Below, in pieces: positions 15,597 to 25,121 of a stretch of DNA of 64,000 nt. The notes beneath the pieces were generated by a model, which made no database searches, was not told the DNA's origin, and saw nothing but the letters and a program-made list of their open reading frames with translations. This stretch comes from Jiangella gansuensis DSM 44835. Lineage in GTDB: Bacteria > Actinomycetota > Actinomycetes > Jiangellales > Jiangellaceae. The position numbers and the translations under genes are program-made. The DNA lies in the NCBI RefSeq assembly GCF_000515395.1, contig NZ_KI911782.1, positions 4,866,070 through 4,930,069 on the forward strand. Direction: 5' to 3'. How positions within the stretch are numbered: position 1 is the first letter of the stretch; each line of letters begins with the position of its first letter.

Positions 15597-18008
15597 TCAC
15601 TCGGCTCTCAGGACGGTTCCGACCCGCATCGACGCCGCCCGCCGCGACGGCCAGGCGGCCAGCAGCGCCGCGGCGACCAGGGCCGCCGGGATCAGCAGGA
15701 GCACCGCGGTCAGCGCCATGGGCGCCACGTAGAACACCGGCGTGGTCTCGGCCACGTACCGCCACACCGTCCGTCCCAGCGCCACGCCCAACGGGATGCC
15801 GGCGGCCAGGCCGGCCAGCGCCAGCACCGTCGCCTGCGTCATCACCACGCCTCGGCACTGCCCACGAGTCAGGCCCAGGGCCCGCAGCACGGCCAGCTCG
15901 TGCCGGCGCCGCCGGACCGCCGTCGCCAGGGCGTGTCCGACCGCTCCGAGCGCCAGAACCGCCAGGAACGCGGCCAGCGCCGTCGGGAGCGCCCGGATGT
16001 GCTGCAGCTCCGTGATCTCGGGTGGAAGCTCCGGCGGCGCCACGAAGACCTGGTCCCCGCCGGGGAACGTCGCGGCCACCGCCAGCAGGCCGGGGACGAC
16101 GGAGTCCGGGTCCGCTCCGGGCTCCAGCGCCACGAAGCCGGCGCGGAAGCGGAAGCCGTCGAACAGCTCGTCGTACGTGGCAGCGGTGACCAGGCCGCCG
16201 TCGGTGTAGACGTTGTGCGCCAGCTGCGGCATCAGCGCGATACCGACGACGGCCAGCCGCATGCTTCCAGCGGTCCCGGTCAGCTCGACCGTGTCGCCGA
16301 CGCCGAGGCGCAGTCCGCGGGCCGACGCCGGGCCGATCACGACCTCCCCGGCGGTCGCCGGCAGCCGCCCCTGAGACACGACGAACGGCAGCGGTTCGCC
16401 GATCGGGTCGATGGACAGCACCGCGAGCTGCCCGTCCCCGTCCCCGGCCGCCGCGACGGCGGAGCGGGTGTCGTTGACACCGGCCACCCCGGGCACCGCG
16501 GCGACGGCGTCGAGCAGGTCCCGCGCGGGCACCAGCTCGGCGTCGTGCTGGCCGACGAACAGCTCGAGGTCGTGGACGACACCGACGCGCTCCGGATTGG
16601 CCGCGGCGTCGTCGACCCCGCTGGAGAACGTGAACGCCGCCAGCACGCCCAGGACCCCGACCGCCGAGCCGAGCAGCGCCGGCCGCACCGGCAGCGACGC
16701 TCGGCCGCGGCCGGGCTCGAGCGCGAACCGGGTGCCCACGACGACGGCGACCGGCAGCCCGGCTCGCGCCGCGACGGCCGCGATCGCGGACCGTCGCGCC
16801 TGCGCCGGTCGCGCCGATGCACGTAGCGCCACGGTCGCGGCGGCCAGCGCGCCGAGAACGACCAGCACCGGCGCGGCGAGCAGGCCGAGCAGCAGCACCA
16901 GCCCGTCGACGTCGATTCCCGGCGTGGGCTCGGCCCGCGCCGCGGTGCCGATGGGGAACCATCGCGATGCGACGACGGCGGCCGCGGCGGCGATGACCGC
17001 GCCGGCGGTCGCGGCCAGCGCGGGCCCGGCGACCGCCGCCCGGCGCGCCTGGCCCGGCCCCATTCCGAGCGCGCGCAGGACCTGCAGGTCGGTCACGGTC
17101 GAGGCGGTGAGCCGCGCCACCGACTGACCGATCAGGACGACGGCCACCACAGCGGCGACGAGCGCGAAGAGCCGCAGGCCATCCGCTTCGAAGCCGGTGA
17201 CGTCACGCTGGTGGCTGCCGAACTGCTCCTCCATGTCCCAGACGTCGATGTCGCTGCGGCCGGTCGCCGCCGCCAGCGCCGCCCGGAAACGCGGCACGGC
17301 GCCAGCATCGTCGTCCAGCCGGACCAGCGCGTTCGTGCGCACCAGGTTCTCGGTGCCCAGCAGGTTCCGCGGGTACTCGGACAGCAGGCCGGGCGAGAAC
17401 ACGATCCCGCCGGTGCTGCCGGGCTCATCGCCGAACCACGCCGACCTGACCACCCCGACGACACTCACCGTGAGCTCCGGGCCGGTCGCGGCAGCCGGCT
17501 GGGCTCCGCGGGCATAGGCGTCGACGGCCTCCGGAGTGTGCATCCTGATGGTGAGGGTGTCGCCGACCCCGTGACCCCAGTGGTCGGTCCAGGCCGGCGT
17601 CACGACGGCCTCGTCGGCTCGAGCGGGGTCCGGCACCCGGCCGGCCAGGACCACCGGCCGTTCGATCGTCCGCATGGCGGCGTCGTCGTACATCGGCGGC
17701 AGCTGCGCCGCCATGGCCTCGGGCGGCACGCCGACGACGTCCACCCCGGCCAGCCACATCACCGAGAGCGCCTCGACACCGGGCAGCTCGCGGACCGGGT
17801 CCCAGTCGAACCCGGGCGTGTTGGGCAGCACGATGACCGTGGCCGGCAGCGTCCGCTCCAGCAACCGGTCGACGGCGCTCTCGCCTCGGCGTGCCCCGGC
17901 CACCGCCGTCATGACCGTCCCGGCGGCGAACGCCACCAGCAGCGCCAGCACCAGCAGCGACCGCCACCGCCGGCGCAGGTCCAGCCGGAGCCAGGCGGCG
18001 CTCATCAT
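15597..18008 (-). CDS. FtsX-family ABC transporter permease (copy 1)
   Basis: An 803-residue integral membrane protein with the duplicated FtsX/MacB arrangement: an N-terminal helix (about 18-40) after a basic WLRLDLRRRWRS segment, a large extracytoplasmic region, then FtsX-like helix groups at about 265-400 and 675-790. The second group includes the cytoplasmic loop RRRRHELAVLRALGLTRGQ that contacts the ATPase. It ends RAASMRVGTVLRAE. The start ATG overlaps the upstream permease stop (ATGATGA). Substrate unknown; such permeases export lipids or peptides, or act as mechanotransmitters. Its first 30 residues are the same as those of copy 2 at DNA level. Confidence 0.88.
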   Translation of the reverse strand: MMSAAWLRLDLRRRWRSLLVLALLVAFAAGTVMTAVAGARRGESAVDRLLERTLPATVIVLPNTPGFDWDPVRELPGVEALSVMWLAGVDVVGVPPEAMAAQLPPMYDDAAMRTIERPVVLAGRVPDPARADEAVVTPAWTDHWGHGVGDTLTIRMHTPEAVDAYARGAQPAAATGPELTVSVVGVVRSAWFGDEPGSTGGIVFSPGLLSEYPRNLLGTENLVRTNALVRLDDDAGAVPRFRAALAAATGRSDIDVWDMEEQFGSHQRDVTGFEADGLRLFALVAAVVAVVLIGQSVARLTASTVTDLQVLRALGMGPGQARRAAVAGPALAATAGAVIAAAAAVVASRWFPIGTAARAEPTPGIDVDGLVLLLGLLAAPVLVVLGALAAATVALRASARPAQARRSAIAAVAARAGLPVAVVVGTRFALEPGRGRASLPVRPALLGSAVGVLGVLAAFTFSSGVDDAAANPERVGVVHDLELFVGQHDAELVPARDLLDAVAAVPGVAGVNDTRSAVAAAGDGDGQLAVLSIDPIGEPLPFVVSQGRLPATAGEVVIGPASARGLRLGVGDTVELTGTAGSMRLAVVGIALMPQLAHNVYTDGGLVTAATYDELFDGFRFRAGFVALEPGADPDSVVPGLLAVAATFPGGDQVFVAPPELPPEITELQHIRALPTALAAFLAVLALGAVGHALATAVRRRRHELAVLRALGLTRGQCRGVVMTQATVLALAGLAAGIPLGVALGRTVWRYVAETTPVFYVAPMALTAVLLLIPAALVAAALLAAWPSRRAASMRVGTVLRAE

Positions 18009-18031
18009 TCCGCCCTCAGCACATGGCCGAC
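17923..18031 (-). repeat. 109-bp direct repeat, left copy
   Basis: Identical base for base to 20373-20481 (offset 2,450 bp). It covers the 3' end of permease copy 2 and the first ~29 codons of copy 1, including the ATGATGA overlap. It marks a recent tandem duplication or gene conversion. Confidence 0.9.
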
Positions 18032-20458
18032 CCGCAGCGATGCCGCCCGCCGCGCCGGCAATGCCGCCAGCACGACGGCCATGAACAGCGCAGACAGCGC
18101 TGCCGCGACGGCCACCCCCAACCCGGGCGGCGTGACGTAATGCGCCTGCAGCGCCGCCGCGACCGCGCGCCAGACGGTCCGGCCGAGAGCGAACCCGAGC
18201 GGCACTCCGAAGGCCACCCCCACCAGGGCGAGCACGACAGACTGCGCGCCCACGGCGACCCTCGACTCTCCCGGTGTCATGCCCAGCGCGCGGAGCACGG
18301 CGAGCTCGCGGCGGCGCTGCCGCACGGCCGTCACGAGGCCATGACCCACGGCCCCGGCGGCGAGCAGCGCGACGCAGCCGCCGAGCGCGACAGGCACCGA
18401 CTGCATGAGCCGCAGCTCCGTCGGGCTCTCGAACTCGAACGGGCGGATTCCGTAGGTCTCGTCCGGGACCGCGGTCGTCAGGGCCGGGACGACCGTTGCC
18501 GGATCGACGCCCGGCTCCACCCCGATCTCCGCGTACTCGAAGAGGAACGCGTCGTCGAACAGTGCGGCGTACGTGGGTCCCGCCACGACGACTGTCGCGC
18601 CGAACTCGGGGTCCAGGACACCGACACCGACGACGTCCAGCTCGGCCGCACCATCGGTACCCGCGAGCGAGAGGGTGCCGCCCGTGCGCACGTCGAGCGC
18701 ATCCGCGGCGGCCAGCGAGACCAGGGCCTCACCCGTGCCGGCCGGCATCCTTCCGTCCGGCACCAGGTAGCCCAGCGGCTCACCGGCGGGGCGGAACGAG
18801 AGCACCATGACCTGCATGCCCCCGACGTCCGCCAGCTGCCCGCGGATACCGTTCACCCCCCGCACCCCCGGTACCTCCGCGAGCGCCGGGAAGACGTCCT
18901 CCGCCGATGCCAGAACGCCTCGATCGAAGCCGACCCAGGCCTCGACGTCGTGCACGACGCCGAACCGGGCCGGGTTCTCCGCCGCGTCCCGGGCGGCCGC
19001 CGAGAACGTCAGCGCCGCCAGTACCCCGGTCACGCCGATCACGGCACCGACCAGCGCGGGCCGCACCGGTGCGGCCACCCGCCCGCCCGTGCGCTCCAGA
19101 GCGAATCGGACGCCCAGGACGACCGGCAGCGGGAACCGGGCACGCGCCACCGCGTCCAACACCGGCGACCTCCGCGCCGGTGCTGGCAGCGCGGCCGGCC
19201 GGCCCAAGGCGAGCGCGGCCGCCGCCGCGGCAACCACCAGCGGAGGGACCAGCAGGCCCAGCACCAGTACGGCCGGGTCGACGCTGAGCCCCGGAGCCGG
19301 CTCGTGGAAGGACGCGGAGCCGAGCGGGAACCACCCGGAAGCGGCCACGGCACCGGCGGCGCCGAGCACTGTCCCGGCCGCCGCGGCCATCGCCGGCCCG
19401 GTAGCGGCCGCGCGGGCGACCTGACCGCGCGTCATACCGACGGCAGCGAGCACCCGGAGCCCGCCCATCGCCGAGGTGACGTGACGGCTGATCGATCCGC
19501 CGACCAGGAAGACCGCCGCGACCGTGGCGGTGCCGGCCACGACGTACAGCGCGGCCGCCTCGAAGCGGAGGGTGTCGCTGATGGCGGCCGCGGGTGTGAT
19601 CAGATCGTGGACCGCGATGTCAGGACGCCCGGTAACCCGTGCGAGGTCGGCCCGGAAGTCCGGTATCGCGTCCGCACCGTCGGTCAGCCGGACCAGGGCG
19701 CTGACGGACGCCAAGCCCTCCGCGCCGAGGAAGTTGTGCCGATAGGCGGCGAACAGCCCGGCCGACGGCACCAGGAACCCGGGAGCGTCCGGCTCGTCGC
19801 CGAACAGCGGTGACCGGATCACGCCGACGATCGTGGCCTCGACCACGGGCCCCTCCGCGGGTGCGCCGGAGTTGGGCTCCAGCCCGGCCGCGATGGCGGC
19901 GTCCTGTTGCTGGAAGGTCAGGATCCAGAGGCCGGTCACCAGGTTCATGCGCGCATCGCCGGGCACCTGGCCCGTGTCCACCTGGCCAGGTGAGTAGAGG
20001 CCCAACTCGACGGTGTCGCCGACCGACCTCCCGAACGTCCGCGTGAACGCCGGCGTCACGACCACCTCGTCCGGCCTGACCGGGTCGGCGAGCCGGCCCT
20101 GGAGGACGACCGGGCGCTCGAGCGCGTGCATGGTCTCCGCGTCGGCGGGCGGCAGCATGAACGAGTTCCTTCCCAGCCGGCCGTCGATCTCGAAGCCGGT
20201 GCCCACGAGCCGGCCGAGAGCCTCGACGCCGGGCAACTCCCGCACCGGCGCCCAGTCGAAGTCCGGTGTCGCTGGCGCTACGAGCACCGTGGCCGGCGTC
20301 GTGACGTCCTGGAGCCGGTCCATGGCGCTGGCACCGCGCCGCGCGCCCGCGACCGCCGTCATGACGATCCCTGCGGCGAACGCCACCAGCAGCGCCAGCA
20401 CCAGCAGCGACCGCCACCGCCGGCGCAGGTCCAGCCGGAGCCAGGCGGCGCTCATCAT
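18005..20458 (-). CDS. FtsX-family ABC transporter permease (copy 2)
   Basis: An 817-residue paralogue of its two neighbours with the same plan: basic N-terminus and helix, large outer domain, FtsX-like helix groups at about 270-400 and 690-800, and the loop RQRRRELAVLRALGMTPGE. The outer region has diverged from copy 1 while the first 30 residues are identical. The C-terminus is RAASLRVGHVLRAE. ATG 20458 overlaps the stop of copy 3 (ATGATGA); a frame open upstream to 20512 is rejected. Three different permeases with one ATPase suggest a heteromeric or alternative-partner exporter. Confidence 0.88.
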   Translation of the reverse strand: MMSAAWLRLDLRRRWRSLLVLALLVAFAAGIVMTAVAGARRGASAMDRLQDVTTPATVLVAPATPDFDWAPVRELPGVEALGRLVGTGFEIDGRLGRNSFMLPPADAETMHALERPVVLQGRLADPVRPDEVVVTPAFTRTFGRSVGDTVELGLYSPGQVDTGQVPGDARMNLVTGLWILTFQQQDAAIAAGLEPNSGAPAEGPVVEATIVGVIRSPLFGDEPDAPGFLVPSAGLFAAYRHNFLGAEGLASVSALVRLTDGADAIPDFRADLARVTGRPDIAVHDLITPAAAISDTLRFEAAALYVVAGTATVAAVFLVGGSISRHVTSAMGGLRVLAAVGMTRGQVARAAATGPAMAAAAGTVLGAAGAVAASGWFPLGSASFHEPAPGLSVDPAVLVLGLLVPPLVVAAAAAALALGRPAALPAPARRSPVLDAVARARFPLPVVLGVRFALERTGGRVAAPVRPALVGAVIGVTGVLAALTFSAAARDAAENPARFGVVHDVEAWVGFDRGVLASAEDVFPALAEVPGVRGVNGIRGQLADVGGMQVMVLSFRPAGEPLGYLVPDGRMPAGTGEALVSLAAADALDVRTGGTLSLAGTDGAAELDVVGVGVLDPEFGATVVVAGPTYAALFDDAFLFEYAEIGVEPGVDPATVVPALTTAVPDETYGIRPFEFESPTELRLMQSVPVALGGCVALLAAGAVGHGLVTAVRQRRRELAVLRALGMTPGESRVAVGAQSVVLALVGVAFGVPLGFALGRTVWRAVAAALQAHYVTPPGLGVAVAAALSALFMAVVLAALPARRAASLRVGHVLRAE

Positions 20459-20481
20459 TCCGCCCTCAGCACATGGCCGAC
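20373..20481 (-). repeat. 109-bp direct repeat, right copy
   Basis: Identical to 17923-18031. It spans the 3' end of permease copy 3 and the first ~29 codons of copy 2; outside its edges the two loci diverge at once. Confidence 0.9.
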
Positions 20482-22917
20482 GCGCATCGACGCCGCCCGC
20501 TGCGACGGCCATGCGGCCAGCAGGTTCGTGGCGACCAGAGCCAGTGGGACAACCAGCGCCAGGGCGAGCGCTGCCACCGGTGCCACATAGAACAGCGGCG
20601 TGGTGTCCGCCACGTACCGCCAGAGCGTGCGGCCGAGGGCCAGACCGAGCGGGATACCGGCGGCCAGGCCGATCAGCGCCAGCAGGCTGGCCTGAGTGAG
20701 CACGATGCCGCGCGACTGCGGCCGGGTCATTCCCAGCGCCCGCAGCACGGCGACGTCCCGTCGGCGGCGGCGCACCGCCGTCGCCAGCGCGTGCCCGACG
20801 GCGCCGAGGGCGAGCACGACCAGGAACGCGGCCAGGAAGACCGGCAGGGACCGGATCTGGCGAAGTTCCGCGACCGGGGCGGGCAGCTCGGGCCGGCTCA
20901 GTTCACCGCCCACGCCCACGTCGCCGGGATCGGCCCCGGTGGCCGCCGCTACAGCCTGCGCGACCGCCTCCTCCAGGCGGGGCGCCACGATGGCGGGATC
21001 GGCGCCTGCCCGCAGGGCCAGGAACAGCAGGTGGTACTTGAACGCCGGCGAAATGTCGTCGTCGGGGTCGAACAGCGTGTCGTAGCCCGCCGCCGTCACC
21101 CAGCCGCCGTTGACGTAGTTGTTGTGGCCCTCCGGCACGAAGGCGATGCCGGTGACGGTGAGATCCCGCTCGCCGGCCGTGCCGGTGATCCGCACGGAGT
21201 CGCCAACGGCGGCCCCGACCGCGTCCGCGCTGTCGGGGGCGATGACCACCTCGGCCGGTCCGCCGGGTGCGCGGCCCTCCGTCAGCACGAGCGGCCACGG
21301 CGCGCCGGAGGAGTCCAGGGTGAACAGCGTGACCGGCACCCGGTCGATCTCGCCGACCGCGATCCGGGTGTCGTTGACCGCTTCCACATCGGGGTCGGCC
21401 GCCACGACCGGCACGATCGCGTCCACCGGCGCGGAGTCCTCGCCGGAGAAGCCGACAAACGCTTCGAGCTGATGCACCTGGCCGAACCGGGCCGGGTTGG
21501 CGGCGGCGTCGTCCACCCCTGCCGAGAACGTGAACGCGGCCACCACACCCACCACGCCGGTCACCGCGCCCACCAGGGCCGGCCGGACCGCCACCGCCTG
21601 CGCACCCCGGCCGGGCTCCAACGCGAACCGCGCGCCGACGACCACCGGCACCGGCGCGCCCAGCCGCGCCGCGGCCCCCGCCACCGCCGACCGCCGGGAC
21701 GTCGGCGACCGCGCCGACCGGAGCGCCAGCCAGGCCGCGGCGATCCCGCCGGCGATCACCAGCAATGGGACCGTCAGCGCTCCAGTCAGCAGAACGGGCA
21801 CGTCGATCGAGATCCCCGGCGCCGGCTCCAGCAGCGAGGCGGTGCCGATCGGGAACCACCGCGACGCCACCACGGCGGCGGCGACACCGACGGCCGTTCC
21901 GGCCAGTCCGGCGGCGGCGGGGCCCAGGGCGGCGGCGAGGCGGGTCTGCCGCTCGGTCATCCCCACCGCCCGCAGCGCCTCCAGCGCGGCTACGGTCGAC
22001 GCCGCGTACCGCGCGACCGACTGGCCGATCAGGAACACCGCGGCCACGGCGGCCGCCGCCGCAAAGCCCAGCAGAGCCTCCGCCTCGAACCCGGTGGTCC
22101 CGCTGGCCCGCCGGCCCTCCTCGACGAGGTTCATTTGATCGATGTCGGTGCGTCCGCTGACCCGGGCCAGCCCGGCTTTGAACGACGACAGGCTCGCCTC
22201 GCCGTCGTGGAGCCGGACGAGAGCGTTGCGGATGCCGCCATCGGACGCGCCCATCAGGTTCGGCGCATAGCGCGCGTAGAACCCTGGCGACGGCACGATC
22301 GTGCCCTGCTCGTCCCCGACGCTGTCGGAGTACCACGGCGACCGGATCACTCCGACGATCCGCGCCCGGACCGTCGGCCCGTCGAGCACCGCCCCGGTTA
22401 GGTCGTCGGTGAACGCCAACGCGTCCTGCGTCTGTGGCGTGTAGAGCCGCAGCGTCACAGTGTCGCCGACACCGAGCCCGAAGGCCGCGACGAACCGCGG
22501 CGTGACGACCACTTCGTCGGCGCGGTCCGGGTTCGCGAGGCGACCCGCCAGCGTGACCGGCCGCTCGACAGTGCGCATGTTCTCGTCGTCCGCCGGCGGG
22601 AACGCCCACGGGTCCGCGCCGTCCGGTAGCTCCTCGATCACGAACCCCGTGTACGTGAGGACGAACGTCGTCAGCGCCTCGACCTCGGGCAACGAACGCA
22701 CCGCGTCCCAGTCGAAGCCGGGCTGGTTGGGTAGCACGGCCACCGTGGCCGGCAAGGTCCTGGCCTGCAGGCGGTCGACGACACTCGCGCCGCGCCGCGC
22801 GCCCGCTGTCGCGGCCATGACCGTGCCGGCCGCGAGTGCGACCAGCAGCGCCATGACCAGCAGGGATTTCCAGCGACGCCGGAAATCCAGCCGGGACCAC
22901 GCCAGCACGGACGTCAC
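20455..22917 (-). CDS. FtsX-family ABC transporter permease (copy 3)
   Basis: An 820-residue member of the same family and the first permease in transcription order. The N-terminus MTSVLAWSRLDFRRRWKSLLVMALLVALAAG is similar to but not the same as copies 1 and 2. FtsX-like helix groups lie at about 275-400 and 700-805, with the loop RRRRRDVAVLRALGMTRPQ. Its start codon overlaps the ATPase stop by 4 nt. Its C-terminal end lies in the 109-bp repeat, so it or its ancestor probably seeded the duplication. Confidence 0.88.
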   Translation of the reverse strand: MTSVLAWSRLDFRRRWKSLLVMALLVALAAGTVMAATAGARRGASVVDRLQARTLPATVAVLPNQPGFDWDAVRSLPEVEALTTFVLTYTGFVIEELPDGADPWAFPPADDENMRTVERPVTLAGRLANPDRADEVVVTPRFVAAFGLGVGDTVTLRLYTPQTQDALAFTDDLTGAVLDGPTVRARIVGVIRSPWYSDSVGDEQGTIVPSPGFYARYAPNLMGASDGGIRNALVRLHDGEASLSSFKAGLARVSGRTDIDQMNLVEEGRRASGTTGFEAEALLGFAAAAAVAAVFLIGQSVARYAASTVAALEALRAVGMTERQTRLAAALGPAAAGLAGTAVGVAAAVVASRWFPIGTASLLEPAPGISIDVPVLLTGALTVPLLVIAGGIAAAWLALRSARSPTSRRSAVAGAAARLGAPVPVVVGARFALEPGRGAQAVAVRPALVGAVTGVVGVVAAFTFSAGVDDAAANPARFGQVHQLEAFVGFSGEDSAPVDAIVPVVAADPDVEAVNDTRIAVGEIDRVPVTLFTLDSSGAPWPLVLTEGRAPGGPAEVVIAPDSADAVGAAVGDSVRITGTAGERDLTVTGIAFVPEGHNNYVNGGWVTAAGYDTLFDPDDDISPAFKYHLLFLALRAGADPAIVAPRLEEAVAQAVAAATGADPGDVGVGGELSRPELPAPVAELRQIRSLPVFLAAFLVVLALGAVGHALATAVRRRRRDVAVLRALGMTRPQSRGIVLTQASLLALIGLAAGIPLGLALGRTLWRYVADTTPLFYVAPVAALALALVVPLALVATNLLAAWPSQRAASMRVGHVLRAE

Positions 22918-23666
22918 GGCGACACGTCCTCCACCGGGACCGTCGCCGCGCGGACGCCGTCGTCGGCGCTCGCCACCGGGCCGATCGGGACGCCGCCGCC
23001 GTCGTCGATCCGCCCGTCGCGCATCCGCACCACCCGGGACGCACCGGCCGCGACGTCTGCGGAGTGGGTGACCATGAGGATTGTCTGCCCCTCGCCGTGC
23101 AGCCGGCGGAACAGCTCCAGGATCTCCGCGCCGCCCTCGCTGTCCAGTGCCCCGGTGGGTTCGTCGGCCAACAGCACCGCCGGCTCGTTGACCAGCGCCC
23201 GGGCGATGGCGAGGCGCTGCCGCTGGCCGCCGGACAGCACCGACGGGACCTGCTCGGTCCGATCGCCCAGGCCCAGCAGGTCGAGCAGGTCACGAGCGCG
23301 CGACTCGGCGGCTCGGCGGCGCAGCCCGCCGAGGATGGCCGGCAGCGCGATGTTGTCCAGTGCCGAAACCCCTTCGAGCAGGTTGAAGAACTGGAAGACG
23401 ATGCCGACGTGGTGCCGCCGGAACCGGGCCAGCCAGTTCTCGTCGCGCCCGCTGACGACGAGGTCGTCGACGACCACCTCGCCCTCGTCGGCCTGGTCGA
23501 GTCCGGCGAAGATGTTGAGCAGCGTGGACTTACCGCATCCGGACGGGCCCATCAAGGCGACGAACTCGCCGCGTTCGACCCGCAGGTCGACCCCGCGCAG
23601 GGCACGCACGGGGGCGAGCTCGGCCTCGAACGTGCGGCGGACACCTCGTGCCAGCAATGCCGTCAT
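22914..23666 (-). CDS. ABC transporter ATP-binding protein (MacB/LolD-like)
   Basis: A 250-residue ATPase that would energise the FtsX permeases. Walker A GPSGCGKST, Q-loop VFQFFNLLEGVS, signature LSGGQRQRLAIARAL, Walker B VLLADEPTGALD and H-loop MVTHSADVA are intact; the ADEPTGALD form is typical of the MacB/LolD group that pairs with FtsX permeases. Start ATG 23666 has GGAGGAG about 9 nt upstream and overlaps the cyclase stop as TGATG; longer open frame to 23993 is a shadow. The C-terminal ~25 residues are a low-complexity tail. Confidence 0.93.
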   Translation of the reverse strand: MTALLARGVRRTFEAELAPVRALRGVDLRVERGEFVALMGPSGCGKSTLLNIFAGLDQADEGEVVVDDLVVSGRDENWLARFRRHHVGIVFQFFNLLEGVSALDNIALPAILGGLRRRAAESRARDLLDLLGLGDRTEQVPSVLSGGQRQRLAIARALVNEPAVLLADEPTGALDSEGGAEILELFRRLHGEGQTILMVTHSADVAAGASRVVRMRDGRIDDGGGVPIGPVASADDGVRAATVPVEDVSP

Positions 23667-25021
23667 CAGCTGTACTCCTCCACCTCGTGGGTGTGGTGCT
23701 CGGGTTCCGGCGTGGGTACCACCCGGCACGCGGTCACGGCGGCGTCGCGGCCCTTGACCCGGACCGGTGCCAGCCGCTCGAACGCCCATGCCGGCGCGCC
23801 GGCCGCGGTGGCCTCGCTCACCACCGTGGTGCCCGCCGGGCGGGCGAGGTCCTGCAGCCGCTGGGCCAGGTTCACGGTGTCGCCGACCAGCGTGTACTCC
23901 AGGCGCTCGTCGCTGCCGAGCAGCGCGGCCGCTACATCGCCGGTGGACAGCCCGATGCCCAGGCCGAACGGCTGGAGGCCCTCCGCCGCCCACTCGGCGT
24001 CGACGGCGGCCTGCCGGCGATGCATCTCGGCGGCGGCGCGCAGCGCCCGCTCGGCGTGGTCGGGCTGCGGGAACGGCGCACCGAACACGGCCATGACAGC
24101 GTCGCCGACGTACTGCATGACCGTGCCGCCCTGCTCGAGGATGGCTCCGTTCATGGCCCGGCGATGCGCGTTGAGCTGGCGGGCCAGCGTGGTCGGGTCG
24201 GTCCGCTCGGCGATGCCGGAGTAGCCGCGTACGTCGGACATGAGGACGGTGACGACGAGCCGCTCGGTGCGGCCGACGGCGCCGGGGTCGCCGCGCAGCT
24301 TCTGGGCCAGGCCCGAGGGCAGCAGCCGGGTGAGCGTCTCGCCCTGTTCCTCCCGCTCCAGGATGGCCCGGTGCAGGGTACGCAGGCGCTCCAAGGCGCC
24401 GCGGACACCTGCGCTGGCGTCGCGGGCCAGGTGCAGGAACAGGTCCTGGACGGCATGGTCGACGGCTTCCGGCGTGCTCTGCAGCGTGGCCGCGATGGCC
24501 TTCACGGCCCGGCCCTGCGCGACCATGGTGAGCAGCCGTTCCTCGTCGGGCGAGAGCCCGGTGCCGCCGCGCGCGGGGGTGACGAGTGCCTGCACGATCT
24601 CCGGGTCGAGCATGGAACCCCCCGCCGCGACCTCGCGGACCGCCCGGGCCAGCCGGTCACCGTCCGCCACCCGCTCCTTGAGCAAGTATGCGTAGCCTGC
24701 TGCGCCTCGGGCCAGCAAAGCGACCGCGTACTCCGGGTCGTCGTACTGCGACAGCACGACGATCCCCGTCCCGGGAAGACGCTTGCGGACCTCCTTGGCG
24801 GCCTCGATCCCCTCATCGGCGAAGCGCGGCGGCATCCGGATGTCGGTCACGACGACCTGCGGCCGGTGCTCGACGGCACGGGCGACGAGCGAGTCGTAGT
24901 CCTCCGCCATCGCCACCACGTCGACGTCGCCGGAGACCCGCAGCAGCGCCCGGACGCCTTCACGGACGAGCAGGTTGTCGTCCGCGAGGAGCACGGTGAT
25001 GCGTGCGTCGGCCGAGGTCAT
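23666..25021 (-). CDS. Response regulator with degenerate LuxR-like region and class III adenylate/guanylate cyclase domain
   Basis: A 451-residue fusion. Receiver (about 7-130): Asp14/Asp15, phospho-Asp60 (VVTDIRMP), Lys115. Residues 155-215 (LSPDEERLLTMVAQGRAVKAIAATLQSTPEAVDHAV) resemble a LuxR HTH whose second half is eroded. The cyclase homology domain (about 250-435) has both metal aspartates, Asp263 (MSDVRGYSG) and Asp307 (GDAVMAVFG), and the transition-state pair Asn384/Arg388 (VNLAQRL). The purine-specifying Lys is Gln303 and the Asp is Thr377, an atypical pair, so ATP versus GTP use cannot be assigned. Start ATG 25021 follows GGAG. It is the first gene of the leftward train; phosphorylation by the train's kinase is plausible. 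Confidence 0.88.
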   Translation of the reverse strand: MTSADARITVLLADDNLLVREGVRALLRVSGDVDVVAMAEDYDSLVARAVEHRPQVVVTDIRMPPRFADEGIEAAKEVRKRLPGTGIVVLSQYDDPEYAVALLARGAAGYAYLLKERVADGDRLARAVREVAAGGSMLDPEIVQALVTPARGGTGLSPDEERLLTMVAQGRAVKAIAATLQSTPEAVDHAVQDLFLHLARDASAGVRGALERLRTLHRAILEREEQGETLTRLLPSGLAQKLRGDPGAVGRTERLVVTVLMSDVRGYSGIAERTDPTTLARQLNAHRRAMNGAILEQGGTVMQYVGDAVMAVFGAPFPQPDHAERALRAAAEMHRRQAAVDAEWAAEGLQPFGLGIGLSTGDVAAALLGSDERLEYTLVGDTVNLAQRLQDLARPAGTTVVSEATAAGAPAWAFERLAPVRVKGRDAAVTACRVVPTPEPEHHTHEVEEYS

Positions 25022-25081
25022 GCGACCATGACACTCCTGCCGGCGCGTTTGCACTAGTGCGGCAGCCACCCGGAACCGCCC

Positions 25082-25095
25082 GGGTGCCAGCATCC
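25082..25095. promoter_or_regulatory. Shared palindrome, site B (upstream of the receiver-cyclase)
   Basis: GGGTGC-CA-GCATCC, one mismatch from perfect symmetry, centred 67 bp upstream of the cyclase start (25021), the same distance as site A to its gene. Confidence 0.6.
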
Positions 25096-25121
25096 CCTCC
25101 CCGACGCCGAGCCGGGGCGCT

